A stretch of DNA of 64,000 nt, taken from assembly GCF_003058265.1 (NCBI RefSeq), contig NZ_QBUK01000010.1, positions 124,001 to 188,000 of the forward strand. The letters run 5' to 3'. The position numbers and the translations under genes were made by a program. Below, in pieces: positions 1-7,901 of this stretch. Under the pieces are notes generated by a model. The model was not told the DNA's origin. It saw only the letters and a program-made list of their open reading frames with translations, and made no database searches. How positions within the stretch are numbered: position 1 is the first letter of the stretch; each line of letters opens with the position of its first letter. Origin of the DNA: Flagellimonas amoyensis (GTDB lineage: Bacteria > Bacteroidota > Bacteroidia > Flavobacteriales > Flavobacteriaceae).

Positions 1-1
1 T

Positions 2-1270
2 TTTGAGGAACACATTGCCGAGCTGAAAAGGAAAGAGGAAGAGGTGAACAAAAAACAACAGGAACGCACCGAGGCCGGTTTTGCCACGTTTGCCAAGAGC
101 AAAGGAGGGAAGCAGAACCAAGGCAAGTTCTATTTTTACAACATCACCAGTTTGGGGTATGGCAAAAATGACTTCAAGACCCGTTGGGGCGAGCGCACCT
201 TGGAAGATGACTGGCGATGGAGCAACAAATCCAAGACCTTGGTTTCCGAGGCTACGGGACAAGAGATCGTGGAGAACGGAAAACCCCAGAACTTGACCGA
301 GGACCAAAAGTTCTCCGTGGAGTTTTACCTGTCCCAAATCCCGACCGACATCAAAGTGATCGACAGCTTGAAGACCGAGCGTAATTTTGCCAATTACCAA
401 TTGGGATTGATCTACAAGGAAAAGTTCAGGGACAATCTGCTCGCAGCGGCCAAGTTGGAACGGGTATTGGCTTCAAATCCAGAGGAACGGTTGATTCTCC
501 CATCCAAATACAACCTCTACAAAATCTATGAGGAATCAGGGAGTCCCTTGGCCCAGAACATGAAGCAGGACATCATCATCAACCATCCCGATACCCGCTA
601 TGCCGAGATCCTACTGAACCCACAGGCCGTTTTGGAGGGCAATACCGATAGCCCCGATGCCCGCTATGCCGCTTTGTACAAACTATATGAGGACCAAGAG
701 TTCCTTCAGGTGATCACCCAGTCCGAAATCTATATTGGACAATTCACGGGAGACCCCATCGTGCCCAAGTTCGAAATGCTAAAGGCCAATGCCATTGGTC
801 GTCTCCAAGGTTTTGAGCCCTTCAAGGATGCCTTGAACTATGTGGCGCTCACTTATCCCAACAATCCCGAAGGAAAAAAGGCGGAACAAATGGTGGAAGA
901 GCAATTGCCCAAACTGGAGACGAAGGAGTTTTCACCCGAAACCGGATCAAAGGGAACAGGCAACTGGAAAGTGGTGTTCCCCTTCAAGATTAAGGACAAT
1001 GAAAAGGCCCTGGCCCTGAAGAACCGTTTGGAGGAAGCGGTAAAGGAACTCAACTACAAAAATGTGGTTTCCAAGGACATCTATACGTTGGAGGATGAAT
1101 TTGTGGTGGTGCATGGATTTAGGTCGAAGGACTTTGCCCTGGGCTTTGCGGAACTCATAAAAAACAATAAGGACTACCGCATTAAAGATGAGAATTTCGT
1201 AGTTTTATCGGACAACTATAAAATTATACAGGTCCATAAGAACCTGGCATCATACAAAGCACAATTTTAA
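2..1270 (+). CDS. sprE: SprE/PorW-like TPR protein of gliding/type IX secretion, C-terminal part
   Basis: The frame is open from base 2, so the gene starts before the window and only the last ~422 residues are visible; the GTG at 44 is an internal Val codon. Visible is an alpha-helical repeat region with TPR-like helices (for example around the NYQLGLIYKEKF stretch) followed by a mixed alpha/beta C-terminal domain ending in ASYKAQF. In flavobacteria the long TPR lipoprotein SprE (PorW) needed for gliding and type IX secretion lies just upstream of a bactofilin/ATP synthase cluster, and this context is the main reason for the name. The lipoprotein signal cannot be checked. A different large TPR protein remains possible. 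Confidence 0.7.
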   Translation, partial: FEEHIAELKRKEEEVNKKQQERTEAGFATFAKSKGGKQNQGKFYFYNITSLGYGKNDFKTRWGERTLEDDWRWSNKSKTLVSEATGQEIVENGKPQNLTEDQKFSVEFYLSQIPTDIKVIDSLKTERNFANYQLGLIYKEKFRDNLLAAAKLERVLASNPEERLILPSKYNLYKIYEESGSPLAQNMKQDIIINHPDTRYAEILLNPQAVLEGNTDSPDARYAALYKLYEDQEFLQVITQSEIYIGQFTGDPIVPKFEMLKANAIGRLQGFEPFKDALNYVALTYPNNPEGKKAEQMVEEQLPKLETKEFSPETGSKGTGNWKVVFPFKIKDNEKALALKNRLEEAVKELNYKNVVSKDIYTLEDEFVVVHGFRSKDFALGFAELIKNNKDYRIKDENFVVLSDNYKIIQVHKNLASYKAQF

Positions 1271-1291
1271 ACCCCAAAACCCAAGAACACA

Positions 1292-1720
1292 ATGTTTTCT
1301 GACAACAAAAAACCAAGGCCTATGACTGAATTTGGCGGACAGCCCAACCGAATTGAAAAGAACACAAAGATCAAAGGCGACATTACTTCCGAGGCCGATT
1401 TCCGAATCGATGGCAAACTCGAAGGCAATGTAAAGACCTCAGGAAAAGTGGTCATCGGCAAGGATGGCTACATCAATGGAAAAGTGGAATGCGTGAATGC
1501 CGATATCGAAGGCAAGTTCAACGGCGAACTTTTGGTAAAGGACCTGCTTTCCCTGAAATCATCGGCTATTATAGAGGGCACGGTGAGCGTGGCCAAATTG
1601 TCCGTGGAGCCAGGAGCGACCTTCAATGCTTCCTGTGTAATGGGCAAAGGGGCGCCGGTGACCACCGCAGCACCCAAACTGGAGACCGCAAAGAGCAATG
1701 AGCCAGCAAAAGTCTCCTAA
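1292..1720 (+). CDS. Bactofilin (polymer-forming cytoskeletal protein)
   Basis: A 142-residue protein whose central ~90 residues are short beta-strand repeats with regularly spaced Gly and hydrophobic positions (IKGDITSEADFRIDGKLEGNV, then VVIGKDGYINGKV), the right-handed beta-helix pattern of bactofilins. These assemble into nucleotide-free filaments that scaffold envelope processes. The N-terminal ~20 residues (with KKPRPMTEFGGQPN) and the Pro/Ala/Lys-rich C-terminus are the usual disordered tails. It follows the SprE-like gene by 21 bp, and its end overlaps the AtpZ-like gene by 23 bp, so the three are probably co-transcribed. Confidence 0.93.
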   Translation: MFSDNKKPRPMTEFGGQPNRIEKNTKIKGDITSEADFRIDGKLEGNVKTSGKVVIGKDGYINGKVECVNADIEGKFNGELLVKDLLSLKSSAIIEGTVSVAKLSVEPGATFNASCVMGKGAPVTTAAPKLETAKSNEPAKVS

Positions 1721-1934
1721 GGACAAACTAAAGAACAACATCAACACAGCAGCCCGTTTGTCTGGTTCGGCCATTCAAATGGGCGTTGTCATTTATTTGG
1801 CCGTAAAGGGAGGGCAATGGCTGGATGCCCATTTCGGTACCGAAAAGGTGTTCTTGCCCATCTGTACCCTTCTTGGTGTTGGCATTTCCATATATTTTGT
1901 CGTTCAGCAATTGAAGAAAATCAACAACAATTGA
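1698..1934 (+). CDS. AtpZ/AtpI-family ATP synthase accessory protein
   Basis: A 78-residue protein with a basic N-terminus (QQKSPKDKLKNN) and two predicted transmembrane helices (about residues 24–40 and 50–70) separated by the loop GGQWLDAHFG, a hallmark of AtpZ/AtpI proteins. Members of the family assist c-ring assembly or Mg2+ supply for the F1Fo synthase. It overlaps the bactofilin gene upstream and shares its TGA with the TTG start of the next gene, so translation is probably coupled into the atp cluster. Confidence 0.88.
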   Translation: MSQQKSPKDKLKNNINTAARLSGSAIQMGVVIYLAVKGGQWLDAHFGTEKVFLPICTLLGVGISIYFVVQQLKKINNN

Positions 1935-2323
1935 AAATCAAGTTCTTCCCCTCTGTTTTCCTAACGGTACTTTTTATTGGGATGGGACTGCTGCTTTGGG
2001 CACACACCACTGTGCTGGGAAATCTGGGGCACGAGCCATTCGGGAACCAGTTGGTGGCAAGCTACGTCATGAACACGATTATGGCTTCCCTTATTTTTTT
2101 TGCTATTTATATCTTCAGGGATAAATACAGGGATCTATTGGGCTTTTTCTTTCTGGGGGGCAGCTTGCTGAAGTTTGTGGTTTTCTTCATATTTCTTTAT
2201 CCCGGATACAAACAAGATGGCGCTCTGGAGCGCATGGAGTTCCTAACTTTTTTCATTCCCTACCTATTTTCCCTTTTTCTGGAAACCTATTTTTTGGTGA
2301 AACTGCTTAATACTGTGAGATAA
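1931..2323 (+). CDS. Small membrane protein of the atp cluster (DUF6168-like)
   Basis: The frame is open further upstream, but the best start is TTG at 1931, overlapping the TGA of the AtpZ-like gene; this gives 130 residues beginning MKIKFFPSVF. Four hydrophobic helices are visible (about residues 6–25, 38–58, 66–86 and 100–122), and the C-terminus is short. Position between atpZ and atpB matches a small membrane protein found there in Flavobacteriaceae, which I recall as DUF6168; function is unknown. By topology it could be a second AtpI-like assembly factor, but that is inference. Confidence 0.75.
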   Translation: MKIKFFPSVFLTVLFIGMGLLLWAHTTVLGNLGHEPFGNQLVASYVMNTIMASLIFFAIYIFRDKYRDLLGFFFLGGSLLKFVVFFIFLYPGYKQDGALERMEFLTFFIPYLFSLFLETYFLVKLLNTVR

Positions 2324-2397
2324 AGGTTCCATTTTGCACAAAAAATGCAATAAGAGAAATATTGTTGCAAAAGCTTTTTTCTTTTGAAGGAGCGATG

Positions 2398-2405
2398 TAT
2401 TTTTG
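2398..2405 (+). promoter_or_regulatory. Promoter -7 element (TAnnTTTG) for atpB
   Basis: TATTTTTG matches the Bacteroidota -7 consensus TAnnTTTG. It lies 33 bases before the ATG at 2439, leaving a leader of about 25 bases. No convincing -33 TTG is seen at the usual 17–21 base spacing, so strength is uncertain. It argues that the 'TTG' at 2403 is promoter sequence, not a start codon. Confidence 0.6.
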
Positions 2406-2438
2406 CACCAATTTTTCAGGACCCATATTTGCAGGTGT

Positions 2439-3575
2439 ATGCGATATTCGTTTTTAAGTAAAAAGTTGGCAGCCGTAATGTTTTTCATTGCGGGAATTGT
2501 ATCGGCTCAAAGCCATGAAGCAGAGGAAGTTGAAACCGGCGCCCATGATTTGAAGACCGAAATCAAGGAATACATTGATCATCACCTTCTGGATTCGTAT
2601 GATTTCAACCTGTATTCCTATACTACCGACGAGGGCGAACACAAATACATCGGTTTCCCATTGCCCGTTATCCTTTGGGACAATGGTCTGAAGGTTTTCT
2701 CCTCTTCAAAACTGAAGCACGGCGAAGGAGTGGCCGAAGTGGATGGAAATTACTACACCCTTTACCACAATAAGATCTACAAAACGGATGCCGAGGGCAC
2801 TATAGAATTTGAGGGCCATCACAACGACGAAACCCATGTTGAAGATGCATTCGGGGAAAACTTGGTTGTGGAAGATGCCCACCCCAGCAATGTAAAGCCA
2901 TTGGATTTTTCCATTACCAAGAACGTTGTTTTCATTGCGCTTGTGGGGCTTTTGATGTTTTTGATGTTCCGTTCCGTTGCCAGCAACTACAAAAAGAGCA
3001 ACTTGCCCAAGGGAGTTGGAAGGGTGTTGGAACCATTGGTGGTGTTTGTCCGTGATGAAATCGCAGTTCCCAATATTGGGCACAAATACAAAAAGTACAT
3101 GAGCTATTTGCTCACCGTGTTCTTTTTTGTGTGGATCATCAACCTGTTGGGATTGACCCCACTGGGTGTAAACGTCACCAACAACATTGCGGTGACCTTT
3201 GCCCTTGCATTGATCACCTATTTCATCACCACATTTTCTGGAAACAAGAACTACTGGAAACACATCTTCTGGATGCCGGGAGTACCCGTTCCCATGAAAA
3301 TCATATTGGCCCCTATCGAATTGTTGGGAACCTTCATCAAGCCATTTTCATTGATGATACGTCTGTATGCCAACATCACCGCGGGCCACGTAGTATTGAT
3401 GAGTATTATTGGACTGATGTTCATTTTTAAGAACTGGATAGGAAGTCCATTGTCGTTTGCACTAGCTTTTGCCCTTTCCCTATTGGAATTGTTGGTGGCC
3501 GCATTGCAAGCCTATATCTTCACCATGCTGTCTGCCCTGTATTTTGGAATGGCAGTGGAAGAAGATCATCATTAA
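2439..3575 (+). CDS. atpB: F1Fo ATP synthase subunit a
   Basis: Fo subunit a forms the proton half-channels beside the c-ring. The frame opens at 2403 (TTG), but ATG 2439 is preferred because it gives a clean signal peptide (MRYSFLSKKL… ending near VSAQS) and follows a promoter. The protein is 378 residues, with a long His/Glu-rich periplasmic N-terminal domain of ~160 residues typical of Bacteroidota, then five to six membrane helices. The essential arginine is in MIRLYANITAGH, and a conserved C-terminal helix ends in ALYFGMAVEEDHH. It is followed by atpE after 32 bases. Confidence 0.95.
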   Translation: MRYSFLSKKLAAVMFFIAGIVSAQSHEAEEVETGAHDLKTEIKEYIDHHLLDSYDFNLYSYTTDEGEHKYIGFPLPVILWDNGLKVFSSSKLKHGEGVAEVDGNYYTLYHNKIYKTDAEGTIEFEGHHNDETHVEDAFGENLVVEDAHPSNVKPLDFSITKNVVFIALVGLLMFLMFRSVASNYKKSNLPKGVGRVLEPLVVFVRDEIAVPNIGHKYKKYMSYLLTVFFFVWIINLLGLTPLGVNVTNNIAVTFALALITYFITTFSGNKNYWKHIFWMPGVPVPMKIILAPIELLGTFIKPFSLMIRLYANITAGHVVLMSIIGLMFIFKNWIGSPLSFALAFALSLLELLVAALQAYIFTMLSALYFGMAVEEDHH

Positions 3576-3607
3576 GTAAGAACGTTTAATATTTAAATAC
3601 ATATATC

Positions 3608-3799
3608 ATGACAATTCCAAACATCGTAGGTGCTGGTTTGATCGTAATCGGAGCAGGATTGGGTATCGGTAGAATCGGTGGTCAGGCAATGGACGCCATT
3701 GCTCGTCAACCTGAAGCTTCTGGTAAGATCCAAACTGCCATGTTGATCGCAGCCGCTCTTATTGAAGGTATCGGTTTCGCCGCTCTTTTTGCTGCTTAA
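3608..3799 (+). CDS. atpE: F1Fo ATP synthase subunit c
   Basis: This 63-residue hairpin protein forms the rotating c-ring. Helix 1 carries the glycine run GAGLGIGRIGG; the polar loop holds ARQPEA; helix 2 contains the ion-binding glutamate in ALIEGIGFAALF. The residue after the Glu is Gly rather than Ser/Thr, so the Na+-type signature is absent and proton coupling is likely. Its codon use is strongly optimised (many GGT and ATC codons), as expected for a subunit needed in many copies. A hairpin follows at 3816. Confidence 0.97.
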   Translation: MTIPNIVGAGLIVIGAGLGIGRIGGQAMDAIARQPEASGKIQTAMLIAAALIEGIGFAALFAA

Positions 3800-3815
3800 T
3801 CACCGAAAGAAAAGT

Positions 3816-3845
3816 GAAGGCCATAGCGGTTGGCTGTGGCCCTTC
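3816..3845 (+). terminator. Intercistronic hairpin between atpE and atpF
   Basis: The arm GAAGGCCATAGC pairs with GCTGTGGCCCTTC, with one bulge and one wobble, around a 5-base loop. Only a short ATTTT run follows, so it is a weak terminator or an mRNA-stabilising/processing hairpin. Its position after atpE fits the need for more c subunits than other subunits. That role is inference. Confidence 0.55.
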
Positions 3846-3894
3846 ATTTTAAAATGATATAGTTTAAAAAATTTAAAAAACACAGTAGAGATAT

Positions 3895-4395
3895 ATGGAA
3901 AAGTTAATGGAACAGTTTTCCTTGGGGTTGTTTTTCTGGCAATTGGTTCTTTTTATTGGACTGTTGTTGCTGTTGAAAAAATTCGCTTGGAAACCCATTT
4001 TGAATGCTGTTGAGAAAAGGGAAGAGGGGATTAAAGATGCCCTTGAAGCGGCTGAGGCAGCCAAAAAGGAAATGCAGAACGTGACCGCCGACAGCGAAAA
4101 ACTGTTGAAAGAAGCCAGAGCTGAAAGGGATGCGCTTTTGAAGGAAGCCAGGGAGATCAAGGAAAGCATTATTTCCGAAGCCAAAGAACAGGCCAATGCC
4201 GAGGGTGACAAGATCATCAAGCAGGCACAGGCTGCCATCGAAAGTGAAAAGAAAGCCGCAGTTGCCGACATCAAGGCACAAGTGGCCAACCTTTCCTTGG
4301 AAATCGCCGAAAAAGTGATTAAAGAAGAACTGTCCAACAAAGACAAGCAACTCAAGTTGGTTGACGATATGTTGGGTGATATCAAATTGAACTAG
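3895..4395 (+). CDS. atpF: F1Fo ATP synthase subunit b
   Basis: The stator stalk subunit, 166 residues: an N-terminal membrane helix (about residues 9–28, LGLFFWQLVLFIGLLLLL) followed by KKFAWKPI and then a long, highly charged alpha-helix with a coiled-coil pattern of Ala, Glu and Lys to the C-terminus. Length matches the family. A second in-frame ATG lies at 3907, but the first gives the better N-terminal amphipathic start. It is separated from atpE by a ~95-base gap holding the hairpin, and followed by atpH after 4 bases. Confidence 0.95.
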   Translation: MEKLMEQFSLGLFFWQLVLFIGLLLLLKKFAWKPILNAVEKREEGIKDALEAAEAAKKEMQNVTADSEKLLKEARAERDALLKEAREIKESIISEAKEQANAEGDKIIKQAQAAIESEKKAAVADIKAQVANLSLEIAEKVIKEELSNKDKQLKLVDDMLGDIKLN

Positions 4396-4399
4396 TACC

Positions 4400-4939
4400 A
4401 TGGACCAGAACAGGGCAGCCATACGTTACGCCAAGGCAACTTTGGATTTCGCAGTCGAGAAAAAAGCGGCAGATGCCGTTGAAAATGACTTGCGGGACAT
4501 TGCGGCCGTGATATCCGAGAGCGGGGAGCTACAGCAAGTCTTGGAAAGCCCGGTAGTGAAATCCGAGGTCAAGAAGAATGCCTTGTTGGAAATCTTCAAA
4601 GGTTCCAATGAGATCACCAAAGGGTTGATCCAAACCTTGCTGGACAACAAAAGGATAGCAATGTTGCAGGAAGTGGCCCTGAAGTACATCATCCTTCATG
4701 AGAAAAAGAAAGGTGAGGAAGTGGCATACGTTACCACGGCTGTACCTTTGACGGCCGAACTGGAGAAAAAGATCCTTGCCGAGGTCACCAAGGCAACAGG
4801 CAACAAGGTCACCATCCAGAACAAGATCGACGAGGGCATCATAGGTGGTTTCGTGCTTCGGGTGGGCGACACCCAATTTGATGCCAGCATCGCCAACAAA
4901 TTGAACGGTTTAAAAAGAGAATTTACAAATAGTCTATAA
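4400..4939 (+). CDS. atpH: F1Fo ATP synthase subunit delta
   Basis: A 179-residue delta (OSCP) subunit that links the b stalk to the top of the alpha/beta hexamer. The N-terminal six-helix domain begins [18 protein letters not shown]. The C-terminal domain contains the conserved VTTAVPLT segment and the family-typical [22 protein letters not shown]. It starts 4 bases after atpF and ends 2 bases before atpA, so translation is probably coupled. Confidence 0.95.
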   Translation: MDQNRAAIRYAKATLDFAVEKKAADAVENDLRDIAAVISESGELQQVLESPVVKSEVKKNALLEIFKGSNEITKGLIQTLLDNKRIAMLQEVALKYIILHEKKKGEEVAYVTTAVPLTAELEKKILAEVTKATGNKVTIQNKIDEGIIGGFVLRVGDTQFDASIANKLNGLKREFTNSL

Positions 4940-4941
4940 AA

Positions 4942-6522
4942 ATGGCAGGAGTAAAAGCCGCTGAGGTTTCAGCAATTTTGAAAAAACAGTTATCAGGTTT
5001 CGAAGCTACGGCTTCCTTGAACGAAGTGGGTACCGTACTACAGGTAGGTGACGGTATTGCCCGTGTGTATGGACTTTCCAATGCCCAGTACGGGGAGTTG
5101 GTGGAGTTTGACGGCGGCATGCAGGGAATCGTTTTGAACCTGGAAGAGGACAACGTCGGTGTGGTATTGTTGGGCCCATCCAAAGAAATTGTGGAAGGAG
5201 CCACTGTAAAAAGAACAGAGCGTATTGCATCCATCAACGTTGGTGAAGGAATTGTTGGTCGTGTAATCGACACCTTGGGCAATCCAATCGACGGTAAGGG
5301 ACCTATCTCCGGTGAAACCTACGAAATGCCTTTGGAGCGCAAGGCTCCTGGAGTTATTTTTAGACAACCTGTAAACGAACCTTTGCAGACCGGTATCAAG
5401 GCTATCGACGCCATGATTCCTGTGGGAAGGGGACAAAGGGAGTTGGTGATCGGTGACAAACAGACCGGAAAGACCACGGTTTGTATCGATACCATCCTGA
5501 ACCAGAAAGAATTTTACGATGCAGGTAAACCCGTTTACTGTATCTATGTGGCCGTAGGTCAGAAAGCATCTACAGTGGCCGCTATAGCAAAAACCTTGGA
5601 GGACAAAGGTGCTTTGGCCTATACCACCATTGTTGCCGCCAACGCTTCAGATCCTGCGCCGATGCAGGTATATGCTCCTTTCGCTGGGGCAGCCATCGGG
5701 GAATATTTTAGGGACACGGGCCGTCCTGCTTTGATCATCTATGATGACCTTTCAAAGCAAGCGGTTGCCTACCGTGAAGTATCCCTGTTGTTGAGAAGGC
5801 CACCAGGACGTGAAGCATACCCTGGGGACGTTTTCTACCTACACTCCAGATTGTTGGAGCGTGCCGCAAAAGTGATTGCGGATGACGAGATCGCGAAGAA
5901 CATGAACGACCTTCCCGAGTCCTTGAAGTCCATCGTAAAAGGAGGAGGTTCATTGACCGCCCTTCCCATCATCGAAACTCAAGCGGGTGACGTTTCTGCC
6001 TATATCCCAACCAACGTGATCTCCATCACCGATGGTCAGATTTTCTTGGAGCAGGATTTGTTCAACCAAGGGGTCCGTCCAGCGATCAACGTGGGTATCT
6101 CCGTATCCCGTGTGGGTGGTTCGGCACAGATCAAGTCCATGAAAAAAGTGGCAGGTACCTTGAAATTGGACCAAGCCCAGTTCCGTGAATTGGAAGCTTT
6201 CGCCAAGTTCGGTTCCGATTTGGACGCCGCTACCTTGAACGTGATCGAAAAAGGACGTAGGAACGTGGAAATCTTGAAACAAGGTCAAAACGATCCATTT
6301 ACCGTGGAAGATCAGGTGGCCATTATCTTTGCAGGTTCCAAGAACTTGTTGCGCAATGTGCCTGTGGACAAGGTAAAAGAATTTGAAAAGGAATTTTTGG
6401 AGTTCTTGAACGCCAAGCACAGGAATGTATTGGATGACCTTAAAGCCGGTAAATTGACCGATGAGGTAACAGATACCTTGACTGCTGTTTGCAAAGATCT
6501 TTCTGATAAATATAAAGGTTAA
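4942..6522 (+). CDS. atpA: F1 ATP synthase subunit alpha
   Basis: The 526-residue non-catalytic F1 subunit. An N-terminal beta-barrel (residues ~25–95) is followed by the nucleotide-binding domain with P-loop GDKQTGKT (near residue 170), the [12 protein letters not shown] segment and the alpha signature [23 protein letters not shown] (conserved part REAYPGD), then the helical C-terminal domain. Length is normal. Its TAA stop lies inside the first heptamer of a repeat array that precedes an inserted four-helix-bundle gene, so the reading frame is intact but the usual tight atpA–atpG junction is not. Confidence 0.97.
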   Translation: MAGVKAAEVSAILKKQLSGFEATASLNEVGTVLQVGDGIARVYGLSNAQYGELVEFDGGMQGIVLNLEEDNVGVVLLGPSKEIVEGATVKRTERIASINVGEGIVGRVIDTLGNPIDGKGPISGETYEMPLERKAPGVIFRQPVNEPLQTGIKAIDAMIPVGRGQRELVIGDKQTGKTTVCIDTILNQKEFYDAGKPVYCIYVAVGQKASTVAAIAKTLEDKGALAYTTIVAANASDPAPMQVYAPFAGAAIGEYFRDTGRPALIIYDDLSKQAVAYREVSLLLRRPPGREAYPGDVFYLHSRLLERAAKVIADDEIAKNMNDLPESLKSIVKGGGSLTALPIIETQAGDVSAYIPTNVISITDGQIFLEQDLFNQGVRPAINVGISVSRVGGSAQIKSMKKVAGTLKLDQAQFRELEAFAKFGSDLDAATLNVIEKGRRNVEILKQGQNDPFTVEDQVAIIFAGSKNLLRNVPVDKVKEFEKEFLEFLNAKHRNVLDDLKAGKLTDEVTDTLTAVCKDLSDKYKG

Positions 6523-6545
6523 GAGTTCAGAGTGATGGGTTATGA
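6518..6545 (+). repeat. Left heptamer array of the atp-operon four-helix-bundle cassette
   Basis: Four consecutive degenerate 7-mers are visible: GTTAAGA, GTTCAGA, GTGATGG, GTTATGA. The first contains the atpA stop codon and the last contains the ATG of the inserted gene. The same motifs recur in inverted orientation at 6871–6903, including an exact 11-base match (6518–6528 with 6871–6881). Confidence 0.8.
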
Positions 6546-6880
6546 GCAAACTGGAAAACAGCCCAATTAGAATTAAAAGTTTCGAGTTTGCTTGCAAGAT
6601 TGTCCATTACTGTGATGAATTGAAGAACAACAAGGATTTTGAGATAGCCTCTCAACTTCTGAGGAGCGGCACCAGCATAGGTGCCAATGTCAGGGAAGCA
6701 CAAAGAGGGGTTAGCACAAAGGACTTTAAGAATAAGTTTGGGATAGCTTTGAAGGAAGCTGATGAAACCAAGTATTGGCTTGAGATTTTAGAAGCGACAG
6801 GCAGGGAAGTTCCCATAGATTTGATGGATAAGTGTGAAGAGTTGATGCGAATCATTGTGGCAATTGTCAAGAACTCTTAA
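6542..6880 (+). CDS. Four-helix-bundle protein (S23/IVS-encoded, Avd-like) inserted between atpA and atpG
   Basis: A 112-residue protein of the family first seen in intervening sequences of 23S rRNA genes and related to the Avd accessory protein of diversity-generating retroelements. It has four predicted amphipathic helices and the signature around residues 43–55, LRSGTSIGANVREA, which corresponds to the family's S-x-G-x-N-x-x-E. Family function is not established; nucleic-acid binding is suspected because of basic surfaces. It is not part of any known atp operon. Its start and stop codons both lie within or next to inverted heptamer arrays, suggesting the gene and repeats move or were acquired as one unit. 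The downstream atpG frame is intact. Confidence 0.9.
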   Translation: MSKLENSPIRIKSFEFACKIVHYCDELKNNKDFEIASQLLRSGTSIGANVREAQRGVSTKDFKNKFGIALKEADETKYWLEILEATGREVPIDLMDKCEELMRIIVAIVKNS

Positions 6881-6903
6881 CTCATCACTCATAACCCATA
6901 ATT
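6871..6903 (-). repeat. Right heptamer array of the atp-operon four-helix-bundle cassette
   Basis: Read on the minus strand this gives 7-mers ATTATGG, GTTATGA, GTGATGA, GTTAAGA and a final partial GTTC. It is the inverted partner of 6518–6545, but the modules are in a different order, so the pair is not a simple perfect terminal repeat. It contains the stop codon of the inserted gene and ends ten bases before atpG. Confidence 0.8.
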
Positions 6904-6912
6904 GACATAAAT

Positions 6913-7773
6913 ATGGCGAATCTAAAGGAAATACGGAACAGGATATCATCCATCGGGTCAACGATGCAGATTACCAGTGCCATGAAAATGGTATCTGCTG
7001 CAAAATTGAAGAAGGCCCAGGATGCCATCACGGCCATGCGCCCATATTCGGACAAGCTTACCGAGCTTTTACAAAGCTTGAGTGCTAGCTTGGACGGTGA
7101 TGGAGGAAGTCAATTTGCGGATAACAGACCCGTGAACAAGGTTTTGGTTGTGGCCATTACCTCCAACCGTGGACTCTGTGGTGCGTTCAATACCAACATC
7201 ATCAAGCAGAGCAACAATTTGGTTTCCGAAAAATACGCAGGCAAGCAGGTCGATTTTGTGGCCATCGGGAAGAAAGGGAACGATATTCTCCGCAAGAAGA
7301 ACGCCATATTGGCCAACCACAGTAGCATCTATGATAATCTGACCTTTGACCATGTGGCTGAAATTGCTGAGTTTTTGATGGACCAGTTCACCAAGGGCAA
7401 TTATGACAAGATCGAGTTGGTCTATAACAAGTTCAAGAACGCTGCCACCCAGTTGGTGATGACAGAACAGTTCCTTCCCATTGTAAGTGTGGAAGGAGAT
7501 GCATCCAAGGCGGCAGACTATATTTTTGAGCCATCCAAAGTGGAAATCGTAAAAGAACTGATTCCGAAATCGCTCAAAACACAATTGTACAAGGCCATCA
7601 GGGATTCCTTTGCCAGTGAGCACGGTGCCCGTATGACCGCCATGCACAAAGCGACCGATAACGCCAAGGACCTTAGGAACCAGTTGAAACTGACCTATAA
7701 CAAGGCAAGACAGGCCGCCATCACCAACGAAATCCTCGAGATTGTGGGCGGTGCAGAGGCATTGAACAATTAA
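6913..7773 (+). CDS. atpG: F1 ATP synthase subunit gamma
   Basis: The 286-residue rotor shaft. The N-terminal coiled-coil helix begins LKEIRNRISSIGSTMQITSAMKMVSAAKL, whose ITSAMKMVSAAK part is diagnostic; the middle Rossmann-like domain has ITSNRGLCGAFN; the C-terminal helix has the conserved ASEHGARMTAMHKATDNA and ITNEILEIVGGAEAL. It is the last atp gene here, followed by a strong terminator; no atpD or atpC follows. Confidence 0.97.
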   Translation: MANLKEIRNRISSIGSTMQITSAMKMVSAAKLKKAQDAITAMRPYSDKLTELLQSLSASLDGDGGSQFADNRPVNKVLVVAITSNRGLCGAFNTNIIKQSNNLVSEKYAGKQVDFVAIGKKGNDILRKKNAILANHSSIYDNLTFDHVAEIAEFLMDQFTKGNYDKIELVYNKFKNAATQLVMTEQFLPIVSVEGDASKAADYIFEPSKVEIVKELIPKSLKTQLYKAIRDSFASEHGARMTAMHKATDNAKDLRNQLKLTYNKARQAAITNEILEIVGGAEALNN

Positions 7774-7798
7774 TATATACTGTTCAAATAAAGTATAT

Positions 7799-7829
7799 AA
7801 GGCCACCCCTCGGTGGCCTTTTTGTTTTT
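7799..7829 (+). terminator. Terminator of the atp operon
   Basis: The stem AAGGCCAC / GTGGCCTT closes a small loop and is followed by TTTGTTTTT. It is placed 25 bases after the atpG stop and is a good intrinsic terminator. Confidence 0.88.
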
Positions 7830-7901
7830 CTTGGCACCACGACTAACGGCTTTTGTGTAACTTGTGGCACCTAATCAAGGTTTTTAAAGAACACGCACCT
7901 A

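Noticed and set aside
2403..2438. TTG 2403 as the start of atpB.
   Set aside because: It is part of the -7 promoter element; ATG 2439 gives a proper signal peptide.
6518..6903. A diversity-generating retroelement, because the four-helix-bundle family includes Avd.
   Set aside because: No reverse transcriptase, template repeat or variable repeat is present near either family member.
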